Shown piece by piece: positions 46,682 to 57,942 of a stretch of DNA of 64,000 nucleotides. The DNA is taken from assembly GCF_025024155.1 (NCBI RefSeq), contig NW_026251818.1, positions 31,607 to 95,606 of the forward strand, written 5' to 3'. This stretch comes from Gamsiella multidivaricata (lineage: Eukaryota; Mortierellomycota; Mortierellomycetes; Mortierellales; Mortierellaceae). Positions within the stretch are counted from its first letter, which is position 1. Every line of letters starts with the position of its first letter. The position numbers were made by a program, and so were the translations under genes. The notes beneath the pieces are model-generated. The model made no database searches. It had not been told where the DNA came from and saw nothing but the letters and a program-made list of their open reading frames with translations.

Positions 46682-47065
46682 ATGCTTCAAAAATGAAAAC
46701 AATAATCTACAGCTGAATTTTAGCCACCACATAGAAACCTTCATCGTTTTTTCTTTATTATTACAGTCAGACTAGGGTAAATGTAAAAAAAAAAAAAAGA
46801 TGTCGCAGAGAAAAAGGTTGCGCCTATTCATTATCGGAAGGGGGGTATTTTGCAGAAGGCATAGACGATTTCAATGCGATAGATTTTGCAGATGGCGATG
46901 GAATGATAGAGTTGGGAATATCGATACGATCGCTCCTTTGACTTCAGAGCGCTCAAACGAAAGTGACCCTCTGATGACAGATGAAACGCTCCACAGCCTG
47001 CTGTTGGGACCTTACTTGTCAGTAGCGGATATGAGTGAACCGCATGTCCGATTACTCAGAACGAT
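46682..47065. other. Convergent 3' intergenic region
   Basis: 384 bp between the GST stop and the CYRI stop; contains an A14 run near 46785. No gene seen. Confidence 0.5.
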
Positions 47066-48917
47066 TCAAGCGCAGGATGCCATCAATGTCTTGATCGTCT
47101 TTGGAGTGCTAGAGTCGTTCAGGTGCTTCGTGTTGAACTTGAGCGCAGACAGCAGATTTGGTGTGTCGCTCGAGTTACCGTGTGAGTGAATGGCCTTGAC
47201 CGAGGACTTGATGTTGATCGGTGAGCTCTTGATGAAGGCGCCCTGAGGGTCAATGTGATCATAGATGATGATCGCAATCACCATCACCCGGAGACAGAAT
47301 GCCGTCGTCTCTGGCCGCTGAGGCTTCTTCTTGTTGTTGACAGTGTTGTAGCAAACGCCCGCCAACGTTGCCAGACACTCGGAGACGCTCCGGCCGACGT
47401 GATGTCTTGCCACAAAGTCGGTTGTCACCTCCGTCACGGTCTTCAGCATCGGGGTCGGGTAGGCGTAAAACATCGAGATCTGGTTCGCGAGCTCATCCTC
47501 GTTGATCGCCGACTTCAGATCTCCCTCGTTCGACAGCTTGCCTCGCGAAAGGCACCTCCGGTAGTACGAAAAGTCATTCTGGATCTGAGGCGTCCTCATC
47601 TTCAGAGAATCAAACTCAAACACAAAGTCCAAGAGCCGGCACAGAATCCTTGCCAACGTTTGGTGCTTCTCCAGATTTTTGTTGACATCGCCAATACAAA
47701 GCGTCTGAAGGATTTGCGGCAGGCAGTTTTCTATGGTGTCAAAAATATGGGTGGTTAGATTTCTGTTGCCGCTCAGATCTTGCTGAAAGTAAGGTTATAA
47801 TAAAATCGCTGCTAACAAAACTCAACTTACCGATGGAAGTCGAGTACTGGTAAAACATCTTCAATTTTGCAACCGCCGGTCGGACATGGTTCCATGCCTC
47901 GGCCTCGGACTCTGGAGATGCATCGCCAATGGCCTAAAATTGACAGTTGAGGAGGAGGAAGTGGGGATGAGTACTTCTTCACATGATAATGTGATATTCG
48001 GTGTATGTGGGCATTGTCATCCTGTTGAAATCCTGCAATCCTGCAATCCGATTTGTGGGGTTGAAGTAAGAGATGCGCAAACAACCTGCTTTGGAATCTT
48101 GTCCCCTCCCATGCTGCATTGTTGTCAGCTTGTCGTGTGTCTTTGCATGAATCGATTGTTGGTTTAATGACACACCAAAAAAAAAAAAAAAAAAAAAAGC
48201 TTTGTTGATACGATTGAGCATCGTTCACAGTGTGCTCCAAGAGAAGATGCACCCACGCCGTTTGTATTCCATAACGGTCGGAATAGGACAACAACAAAGA
48301 GCTGTCGTCCAATGGCTGTCCTTCCTTTTTTTCACCCCTTACTTTTCCAAATTGGTTTTTCACAGATAATGCAGAATCGAGCGAGTAAACGAACGACGCA
48401 GCATCATATTTTAAGCATTATCCAGCTTTGTCCCGGGCTGGGTGCGTGTGTTTCCTTCACCCATGTTTGGGCCTCCCGACAGATGTTTTCCTGTTCTGTC
48501 CATGATGTCCTGACACGCAAACTCCCATGCGCCTGTGCATTTGTCAGTAGGTAGGACTCAAGAAGAGAAATGCGGGGGAAAAAAAAATACAGCGCTTTGA
48601 CGTACCCGACGAATATATTCTCCACAGCCTTCGTAAGTCCTGAGTTGCTCCAAAATTTCCACAGTTGGCTCCAACATAAGAAGTACGTTCGAGTACGACT
48701 CTGTATCCTCGTTTGCCAATGACGAATCTAATCGCAAAAAAAAAAAAAAAAAAAAGATAAGACAAGACAAGTGTTAGTTAGTTTACCATCTTTGACCTAG
48801 GTACATTGAGGACTATTGCTTTTACAACTTACTTTCAAGGTCGAGATGTACCTCCGGTACACTTGAGTCGCTATCCTTCCCGGCGAGGACATTAAATTGA
48901 GAGAGAAAGTTACCCAT
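47066..48917 (-). CDS. CYRI (FAM49) family Rac1-binding protein
   Basis: CYRI proteins bind active Rac1 and restrain the SCAR/WAVE complex, limiting branched actin at the membrane. Exons 48917-48833, 48727-48606, 47933-47831 and 47730-47066 give 324 residues, the same length as animal CYRI. The start MGNFLSQ is a myristoylation signal of the right form (G2). LRTYEGCGEYIRRAIGDA matches the 'LQxYxGAGxEIRxAI' helix. QNDFSYYRRCLSRGKL carries the two Arg needed for Rac binding. FYAYPTPMLKTV and FCLRVMVIAIIIYDHIDPQGAF match the C-terminal half. The second intron (48605-47934, 672 bp) is long and contains an A22 run on the plus strand. Confidence 0.93.
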
Positions 48918-51085
48918 CTCGTATTGAGTGTGTGTCTTGTGTTATAAATGCTATCGTGGGGCAATAGAGGAGGCCGTAGCTCAGGACGGGAAGCTGAGAG
49001 GAGATGGCTGTGAAGACTGTGTGTAAGAGGGATAGAAGGATTAGTGAACTTAGCAATGAGAGAGAGGTTAAATGCAATTTCCGCAGAGCTTGCCAGGGGT
49101 GGTAAACGGAAGGAAGGGGCCACCAGACATACGGTCGTGCACTGGTGCAGTTGTATATAGATTACTCGGAGTATAAAATAAGGACGAGGGCAAAGCCAAA
49201 AAAATAAAATAAAAAAAGGAAAGAAGGGGACGTGAGCAGCTGCCAGATGGGCTGGCTCAAGGCTGGTTTGGGTTCTTCGCGAGATAGTAATTGGGAGAAG
49301 GAAAGCGGGTGTCGGGTGTTCACGAAGATGGTTTTACACTTGCAGCAGACAACGACGCAGAAAGAAGTAAAAGGAAATGAATGGCGAGGAGGTGGAATGG
49401 ACGCGAAAGAGGTGTGAGCTGTAGACTGTCTAGGTCGAATCAGCATTTGCTCTCTCTTTTCTTATGCTGTCAGTTGGGAAATGAGGCGATATGGTGCTTC
49501 ATGTTCAAAGTGTGACAGGAACGAAATCACTCCATTCATTTGAAGGAATAATAGTGCAAGGGCGTTCTGGAAGGGTCCTTTTTTTCTTTTTTTTTTCTGC
49601 TAAGAAAAACAAGCCAAAAGGAGACAATACGCAATACAGAGAAAATAAAAATAAGGCAGGGAAGGACAGGGAAGGGCAAGAGAAGCCGGTTCCTGCTGGT
49701 GCTGGGCTAGTGAACTCACAGTGTGCAATTGTGGAAGGGAGAGGAGAATTAGGATGGTTAAGGAAAGAGTTGGGGTCGAGGGGGGAGGGGAATGTGAAGA
49801 GAGAAGGAAAGAGGGTTGGTTGGTTTGTAAGTACGAGGTGTGGAATGAGATGAGGACGAGGAAGGATGATGATCAAGAGATGAGGATGAGGATGCGATGA
49901 AGAGGAAATGTTTTTTTAGCCCGCCAAGGACCTTTAATAATATTCTCTGGCTCACAGACAAGGTCTCGTGCCTGAAATACTCTCTCAAGATCTTTCATTT
50001 CTCACTCGTACCTCCCGATTCTTATATATCGGGGACACTGCCCATCCACGCAGCCCTCTCCCAGCGATTCATCCAAAGACAATTTATTGTTTTTCTATGT
50101 CCATGGGCCAACGTGCTGTTCCCCCTTGTTTGGTTCGCCGGCGTTGCTTGACAGCCCTCTATATCTCCACACATCACATTTTATGCAGTGGGTCAAAGAG
50201 CATTCGGCCCTGTGTCGCCGGCATCTCTTCCAGCGCCTAGGCCTCCTCCCCAGAATCTTACAAACCAACATCGCCGACAACACACATGTACATCATTGGG
50301 AGAGGCGCTGCTGGACGCTTTGTCCTCAAGGTCATTCGTTCGCGAAGTCGCGCCATGTCTATTAGCGTATTATTCATTCGTAAATAAATTGACTTCGCCC
50401 AAAGGGTCATCTCTCCCTTGACAAGCCTAGGTATGCAGTAAAATGAGTTGTACCACCAACCAAAGCGGAGATTTTTATTATTTTAGCCATGGACGATGAC
50501 AGTGCCACATCCACCATGCCAGTAAAGGGAGCATGAAGGCTTAAATGGCATGCACGGGTATATTTGTATAGGAGCCACCAAGCCTAGTCCCTCTGCCACT
50601 ACAGCCATGAATGTGAACGCGAGCACGTTTACTCAGAATCTGCCTGAGCTCTAAACCCTAGGACATCCAGTTTTGCATGGCTATATATTTGTATATATGT
50701 GCTACCCTCACAAAAATCGTCCTTATCATCCCAGGATTGCTTACAAGTACATGGAGACCAGGCCTCAGTGGGAGCTTTTTGCTCCTCCTGGGCGCCATCC
50801 TCCTCCAGTGCCTTGTCATGGATGGCTGTCCACAATGTCCGCTGTGAGGAATAATACCCCATAGCCACCAAGGCAAAGGTGACTCAGGTGACTGTCTGGA
50901 TTATTCAGTTTACTCACTTTGGATCGCAACGCTCATTGGCTCGCCTTATCTTCATTCATGTATGTTCTGTTATAAAGGGCCGAATCTTTTTCTCTCTTCT
51001 ACCCTCCCTTCTCTACGTCCTTACATCGACATCTTTTCCCTTTCCCTTTCTCTCAAGTCCCATACAGGAGGTTTACAGAACACCA
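48918..51085. other. 2.2-kb divergent intergenic region
   Basis: It lies between CYRI (-) and threonine dehydratase (+). Several open frames occur, but none has family features, a good start context or consistent composition. It holds purine-rich DNA (49600-49900) and the Gcn4-type site at its right end. Confidence 0.55.
50880..50886. promoter_or_regulatory. Gcn4/Cpc1-type site upstream of threonine dehydratase
   Basis: A perfect TGACTCA lies 200 bp upstream of the ILV1 ATG, as is known for general amino-acid control of this gene in other fungi. Function here is inferred. Confidence 0.5.
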
Positions 51086-52885
51086 ATGACTCCAGAATCA
51101 TCGTCATTACCAGCCGCTACAGCTGAGCAGCCCGGACAGGCAAAGTCAGCCTATGTGCCCCCTTATGTCCGCACCTCTCCATTACCATCGGACGACCTCG
51201 CTAGCGATCAGCCAGACTATCTCCGTCTCATCCTCACGGCCCGATGCTACGAGATCCTCAAGCAATCCCCCCTTACCCATGCCGTCAACCTCTCGAACCG
51301 CACCCAGAACAACATCTACCTTAAGCGCGAAGATATGCAGGACGTTTTCTCCTTCAAGATCCGCGGCGCCTACAATAACATGGCCCACCTCTCCGAGGAA
51401 GAGAAGCGTCGTGGTGTGATTGCATGCTCTGCAGGAAACCATGCCCAGGGCGTAGCGTTGGCCGCCAAGATGATGGGTGTCAAGGCCACAATCGTCATGC
51501 CAACGCCCACCCCAGAGATCAAGTCCAGGAACGTGTCACGGTTAGGGTCAACGGTGATCTTGCATGGCAAGAACTTTGATGAGGCCAAGGCGGAATGCGA
51601 GCGATTGACACAACTGCAGAATTACACAAACATCCCGCCGTTCGATGATCCCTATGTGATTGCAGGACAGGGAACCATTGGCGCCGAGATCCTGAGGCAG
51701 CACAATTTGGACGAGATCGATGCCATCTTTTGCTGTGTCGGTGGTGGAGGATTGATTGCAGGAGTTGCCGCCTATGTGAAGAGGGTGGCACCCCATATCA
51801 AGATTGTCGGATGTGAGACCGTGGATGCAAATGCGATGACACAGAGTCTGAGAGCCGGAAAGCGTGTAGCCTTAACGGATGTGGGGCTGTTTGCGGATGG
51901 AGCGGCAGTCAAGGTCGTAGGAGAGGAGCCATTTAGACTGTGCCAGAGCTTTGTGGACGAGATGATCGAGGTCACTAATGACGAGGTAAGCACATATCTT
52001 TTGCGGGCAATCTCTATCTCTATGACACACAACTAAGAATGTCCGAATTATTTTTCATGTGTAGATCTGTGCCGCCATCAAGGACATTTTCGAGGACACA
52101 CGCTCCATTGTCGAGCCCGCTGGCGCATTAGCCGTTGCAGGGTGCAAAAAGTATCTTCGTGAACACAACTTGACCAACAAGACCTGCGTAGCCGTCGCTT
52201 CAGGCGCCAACATGAATTTTGAGCGACTCCGTTTCGTAGCTGAGCGTGCCTTGCTGGGTGAGCAGAAGGAGGCCTTGCTTTCGGTCGTCATCCCCGAACA
52301 ACCAGGTGCCTTCTTGAAGCTGTACAAGCGCATTCACCCACTGATGGTCACAGAATTCTCGTATCGATATGCACCCAATCGTAAGGCGCAGATTTACATG
52401 TCGTTCTTGTGTCAGGATCGCCGCAAGGAGGTACCCCAGATCATGGAGAACATCAGCAAGGAAGATATGCAGGCCTGGGATATTAGTGAGGATGAGATGG
52501 CCAAGAGCCATGCGCGATATATGATCGGAGGACGCTCTGCAGCTGCAAACGAGAGGATGTTCCGGTTCGAGTTCCCAGAGAGACCGGGCGCATTATTGGA
52601 GTTCTTGGAGGGCCTTCGCGCTGGCTGGAACGTGTCTTTATTCCATTACCGAAACCATGGCTCAGGTACGTCTCTTTTTTTTTTTTTTTTTTTGAGCTTA
52701 TATAATGTACTGACGCTGGTTTCCTCGATTTTTTTTTTCTGCTGCGAATAGATATGGGAAAGGTATTGGCAGGATTGCAGGTACCAAAGGAGGACAACGA
52801 AGAGTTTGCAAAGTACTTGGCCCAGCTGAACTATCACTGGGTCGAAGAAACCGACAACCCTCTGTATAAGCAGTTCTTCTGCTAA
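51086..52885 (+). CDS. ILV1: Threonine dehydratase, biosynthetic (threonine deaminase)
   Basis: Deaminates threonine to 2-oxobutanoate, the first committed step to isoleucine. Exons 51086-51985, 52065-52665 and 52752-52885 give 544 residues. The PLP fold shows [20 protein letters not shown] (Lys that binds PLP), [15 protein letters not shown] and the phosphate loop GGGGLIAG. The C-terminal third has two ACT-like regulatory domains ([13 protein letters not shown] and [14 protein letters not shown]), which carry isoleucine feedback in this family. The ATG at 51086 is the only in-frame Met near the domain; the open frame upstream starts with GTG. No clear mitochondrial presequence is visible, which is odd because the fungal enzyme is usually mitochondrial. 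Confidence 0.96.
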
Positions 52886-52977
52886 CCATAATCAACCGTG
52901 AATAAACAATTACATTTGCATGCATTCGTTTGCTTCCTTCCATGGCAGGCACACTACGGTCTATGTATTTATTCTAT

Positions 52978-53227
52978 TTACAGCTCCTCTTTAAGCCAGC
53001 TAACAACGTCTTTCACTTTGTCTACAGCCCCGCTTGGTGAAAAGACCTCGGGGGCTTCGTCCTTAATCCTTTCGATCGCTAAATCTAGTCCCTTCTCGTC
53101 GTATCGTTGACCCTCCATGCCGACTCCGAGCGCTGTCAAGGACAGCGATGGACCTCCAAGAGCGTTGTCCATAGAGTCCAGGTCGACCTGAATGATTTTT
53201 CCTTCCTTGGACGTAATCGATACATTC

Positions 53228-53260
<33 letters not shown>

Positions 53261-54929
53261 GCAAAAGCAGAAACAATTTAACAAATGTCAACGAAAAGCA
53301 AATGTGGATAGTGAGAGAAAGCAACATCGTCCAACCTACCACAGATCCCCATGAAAAAGCCTTCTCTAGTTTGTACGTGAACTCTGGTGTCTGTCCATAC
53401 ATCCATTCCCAAGTCTTCATATCATCTCGAATGGTCTTGACCCCCTCCATTCTGTCGATCATCGCCTCATCGACCGCTATAGGTTCGCCTTCCAGGTTCT
53501 GTTTCCATTGATCAAATGCATAGTGCCTTAGGAACTCTGTCCTAGTCTGCTCACAGAACGACAGATGGCCAATCGTGAACGAGGACTCTCGTAACCGGGT
53601 TACGGGCGATCGGACAGATGCCACGCCCTTGGTCACCAGGCTGGCTCGATCGACTTTGAGATACTGTCCCAGACTTGAGAGGTCCGTATCGATGAGCATG
53701 GTTCCGTGGTGGTAGGCTCGACGTTGGATCAATTTGAAGGCCGATCCTGAGACGTAGAGTGGGCGACGACATAATGAAGCAGCACAACAAGAAGGAAGAA
53801 AGCGTGAACGCTTGTTAGATTGACTTTGGAGAAAAAATCTAGTAATGAAGTCTCAAAGTCGACCTTGAAATTACATATCTTTTTGCCGTCCAATGTGATG
53901 TCATGCCGCTCGTTGACAATTGCGGGTATGTCAAGCTCCTGCAATGCGCGACATATCAACTCGACATTGGTCCGGCGGTCAAAAACCTCCCTCGGCATCA
54001 TGATCGAGTAGTTTGTGTTTCCCAAATCCTATTCCATAGGTTGTAAAATCGTTATATTCAGAATAAAGATCCCGTTGATCCATTTTAACTCTTGTCCTGA
54101 AAATGCTTTGTTTACATGGTACACGGTGCCTCCGCCGCTCTTGCGCCGTACAAATGGAACTCCATCACGCGCCAGCAGCTTCAAATTACACTCCTTCCAA
54201 GGGTTCTAGAGCGACATGTCAAAAAAAAAAAAAAAAAAAGGAAGAAAGAAAAAGAAGTGGGGATAAGGAGTCAGTGGCAGGTGTCAATTGCGCTACAGGA
54301 GTGCTTATTTTCATAACAACTTTCTCTTTTTACATACCTGATTTCTTCCAATGATGACAGATTTGGAATTACGGTACAGAAATAGGATATAGGTCTCTGG
54401 ATCCGAGTTTCTAAACAGCCTGTAGCTCAAGAGTGTCAATATGAAGTTGCGGTAAAATTTCCTCCGACGATCGATGGATCGTCAACCGTACTCGTGATAT
54501 GAAGCGGATATCGAAGGGGAGGTTTCTGTACGCACCATTCTTCAAACGCAAGGTTGGTCCAGGGATCGTTGACCTTGGAGATATAGGTCTCCACCTGGCA
54601 GCAAGTTGGAGCAATTGAGAGCAGAGGGCAGATCAGAAACACGTTGCCAAGTTGCTTGTATAAGCGCAGGGCCTTCCAGTGCCTCTCTCCATGATGGTTA
54701 CTTTGTAGTTGCCAGGGACATTCTTATTGGATGTTGGCGTCTGCGAACCTGTTCCTGTTCCAGATCCTGTTCCTGACTGTTGCACTAGTCTTGAAATCGA
54801 GAGATGTCGTACGCCCAAGGCATGTCGCAGTGCTGTGAATGAGGGTTCCGCGCAGGAGATGACTGGATTTGCTGTCCTGGAGGCATGGCGGCCCAGCGGA
54901 ATGAAGAATAGTGATCGCTGGTGGAGCAT
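52978..54929 (-). CDS. Lipoate-protein ligase A, mitochondrial
   Basis: Attaches lipoate to E2 subunits such as that of pyruvate dehydrogenase. Exons 54929-54702, 54594-54536, 54419-54338, 54205-54116, 54028-53879, 53753-53340 and 53226-52978 give 423 residues. The N-terminus is an Arg/Ser-rich presequence. [31 protein letters not shown] and [22 protein letters not shown] are the classic LplA motifs, including the lipoyl-AMP loop and the catalytic Lys in KVSGSA. The junction inside KK|VSGSAF works only with an AT-AC intron (53878-53754); a GT donor there leads to a stop. If that intron is wrong, the gene may be broken. It converges with ILV1 (92 bp apart). Confidence 0.87.
53230..53259 (+). 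repeat. T30 homopolymer (A30 on the gene strand) next to a 3' splice site
   Basis: On the minus strand the lipoate ligase intron ends in a 30-base A run followed closely by TAG and the exon, instead of a pyrimidine tract. Confidence 0.9.
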
Positions 54930-55098
54930 GAGTCTGGTCGCGGCGAGTAGCAGAACAATGGAGTGGACTTAGTGGCAAGAAGATCAGCTCTCCAGCTTTT
55001 TTTTAAATTATTATTTAACCTTGTAGCCCGCCTGTGATATGACAATTCGCCGCGTTTAGGACACATCTCCTTTATTGTTGATGTTTTATCATAAAGAC

Positions 55099-57330
55099 TC
55101 AAACGATCTCTACAAAACCATCGGTATTCGGCTCATCCGAGAGCGGGACTTTGGTCTCTTGGTGTCCGAAAAAGATCACCGTAACTATCGAGCAAAAAGT
55201 AAATAAAGCATCTATCAATAAGTACCTGCAAGAATGTGCATAGTCGGTCGTGTGCAAGCAACCGCGACGCACTTACCTGTAATGTCATCGCGATAGACGC
55301 GACTCATGGGTGCAGGGATCGACAGTGTGGCAGCAAGCTTCTCTTCATCCCCACCTCCCAAGGCATTCCTAACCAAGTGGGTCGACGCATTGGACTGATC
55401 CTTGAATGTGAACTGTCGGACTTGACTTGTGGGGCCCTTTGGTGGCAAGTTGGCCGGTGTCAATTCCTCTTCCTCCTCGCTCTGGTCACCCTTCTTTCCT
55501 ATAACAACTCCCTTGATCGCCTTTATCTTGTCCGTGAGTTTCTTCATCTCTCCCCGGTCAAGGACCGTTTTCTCTTGACCTATCTTGCCGTCGAGAAGTT
55601 CACCAACGAGTTGGATCACCTCATCAGAAGTCAGCTTGTCCCAGAGTCCATCGGTCGCCATGACCAAGAATCGATCATTAGGTCCAATTTTGTGGTGCTT
55701 GACCACTGGTTTAGCGGTAACATATGGCGGGGTATGGTAGTTGCGATGCGGTTGGCGATAAGAGGGGAATAATTGGAAGACACGCTCCTGGATATCAAGC
55801 GACCACTTATACCGTGCATCTCCAAAGGCCCTTGTTGGCTCTAAAACATACTCATAGAGACCAATCGTTAGTGCTTTGAATTGAGCAATATGAACGACGT
55901 TGCAAACAATCATGGTGAGTGCACTTACCGAGACCACCAAGGACACGTCCGCGCATCACGACGGTGGTCTCTTCGCCAGGATGTTCCTCCTGCAGTCTCC
56001 TGACCTCCCAACGATTCCTACCGGTCTGATCAAAGGAGAGCGGTACAGCCTTCCACGAATGCCCATCTTTGCTTGTCGCTGACGGTTCGCAAACGCCCAG
56101 GACAGCTCGAGAGTCGCCTGTGCAGGCTACATACAGGTCTTTCTCCTTTGCGTCCACGTAGGCCATCAGTGCGCAAGACCCCGAAATCGCAGGCAACAGA
56201 CTAGAGCAAGCCAGGGGCCTCGAGGGATACTCAAGGACTCGCTTCACAGTCTCGTTCACAATCTTGTCATCCAGCTTCAGGAACCCGTTTTCGATCGCCT
56301 CCATGACTGCCATCACATCGTGCGGATCCTTGATGTTTTCCAACTCTGATGCAACCGAGGGCGCCAGCTCCTGTGCAACTTTCTGACTGCAGCACCAGCC
56401 TCCATGGCCATCAAAGATACCAAAGAAGACCTTTTCAATCTCTCCATCCTTGCCTCTGATCACATGGCGCGACAGATCATCCTCAATTGGGTTGTTGGAA
56501 GCGACCTGGTTGATGCAATAGCCGAGGATCAGGTCCTGCTTAGATTTGTTTTTGCGGTCTTCTTCCTTAGTGATGACCCTGTGCGATCTCTGGTTCTGAG
56601 ACAGACGCTGCTCAACCTGCTCAGGTGTAAGCATCTTCAATTGCTTTTCGAATCTTGGTTCACCCGAGAATGGCGAGAAAGAGCGGAAAGAAGAGGTGGG
56701 CGAGGATGGATCAGCAGTGGGTGAAGGTCCAGGTGAATTGGTGAACGAAGCCCTGGCGAATGAAATATCCTCTTGGAGTTGAACTAGCTTTGCGCTCCAA
56801 CCCGATGGCGAGGTTGCGACGTTGTAGGTGCTGACTCCTACGACTGTAAGAACGGCTCCGGCAGCGAAGGCTCGGAAGGCGGCTCGTTTGGAGTCAAGTA
56901 TATGGTGGAACCAGGGATTGGAACCAGGGAACTGTTGATGGGACTGGTGGTGCTGACTGTGGCCGCCCTTGTGTTGAAGTCGCTCGTAATAACCGTGTTT
57001 CTGAGTTCCTTGCTGCTGCTGGTTCTTGATCAGAGGAATGACTCGACTGACATTCGGTGAGGTAGATGCTGAGTTTGATGATGATGAAGACGGCTGGGCA
57101 GAGACGTTCTCGCTCTTGTTAGGTGGGAAAACCTCTTGTTTGTGCTGTTGGTTCTGTTGCTGGCTTCTTTTCGGGCGAGCAGCTGTAAGCGTGGACCGGA
57201 TGCGACTCTTGGAGGTGGTCGAGGTGGAGAAGAAGGAAGGCGACAAGCTGACACCAGGCCTTGAACAAAGAATCGTAGCAGGTGTCCCACGACGGGCAAC
57301 TGTCTGCAGAGCCGAGAGCCGAAGTGACAT
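55099..57330 (-). CDS. Mitochondrial PP2C phosphatase, pyruvate dehydrogenase phosphatase type
   Basis: Metal-dependent Ser/Thr phosphatase expected to reactivate pyruvate dehydrogenase by dephosphorylating E1. Exons 57330-55929, 55840-55277 and 55184-55099 give 683 residues. Residues 1-60 are an Arg/Ser-rich presequence. A hydrophobic segment (AFAAGAVLTVVGVSTYNVA, about 153-171) suggests an inner-membrane anchor. PP2C motifs are FFGIFDGHGGWCCS, CTGDSRAVLG, EPTRAFGDARYKWS and MATDGLWD. GGLEPTRAFGDARYK is the form seen in PDP/Ptc5. An acidic insert (SEEEEELTPANL) lies in the catalytic domain. It stands 169 bp upstream of lipoate ligase, same strand. Confidence 0.9.
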
Positions 57331-57942
57331 TTTAGGCCTGGTCTAGGTGCAATAGGGTATTTCACTCTGCCGAGTTCTACAAATGGTCGGGTTCCCAGTC
57401 CTGCTGTCGTTGTCGTAGCAGTGGGGCTGATTCCTGTAAAGGTGTTCTTGATCCTGGTTGTAAAGGAGTTTGCCAAAAAGGAAGAAGCGCGAAGTCTTAG
57501 CTCCTTAGTAGTTTTTTTTTTTGCTTCCTAAAGGACTGGCTTCAAACAAGGGGTCCCATTGGACGCGTTCCCACAAAAGGAGATTTTGCTCCTCTGGGAG
57601 TTCAATATCACACTCACTTGGTAATGGTTTCTAAGTTTTTTGCTTTTTTTTATTTTATATTATGATTAGAATATGCGAATGCTCTATGTTGGTGCCGGAT
57701 CAAGTTCATGGGGACAGAGCGGGCTGCTTAACCATGTCCCTGGATCGAAAATGCTGGATATGATGATGATGACAATAGTGAGATGATAGTTGAAAGCAAC
57801 AAAGAAAAGAAAATGATAAATAGCGAAAAAGAAAAGAAAAGTAATGTACAGTGAAGATGTCGAAGTTGCTGAAGGTAGAAAAAAGAGGTCCGCCAACTGT
57901 CCAGTGTCCTGCACCCAATGTCCAATTGATCCTGGTGTTTCT
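57331..57942. other. Intergenic region between PP2C and CTP synthase genes
   Basis: 612 bp, AT-rich, with a GATGATGATGA run near 57759. It contains the PP2C promoter (right to left) and the CTP synthase 3' end. No gene seen. Confidence 0.5.

Noticed and set aside
47255..47758. 167-codon plus-strand ORF
   Set aside because: Antisense shadow of CYRI exon 4.
49491..49876. Overlapping 120-codon ORFs on both strands
   Set aside because: Low-complexity purine/pyrimidine DNA; no start context or family resemblance.
50879..51085. N-terminal extension of threonine dehydratase
   Set aside because: Begins with GTG and reads promoter-like CT-rich DNA; no presequence features.
53860..53880. GT-AG splicing of the lipoate ligase exon 5 using GTAATT
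   Set aside because: Joining ATAT to the only nearby AG gives an in-frame TGA, while the AT-AC reading restores the family motif in phase.
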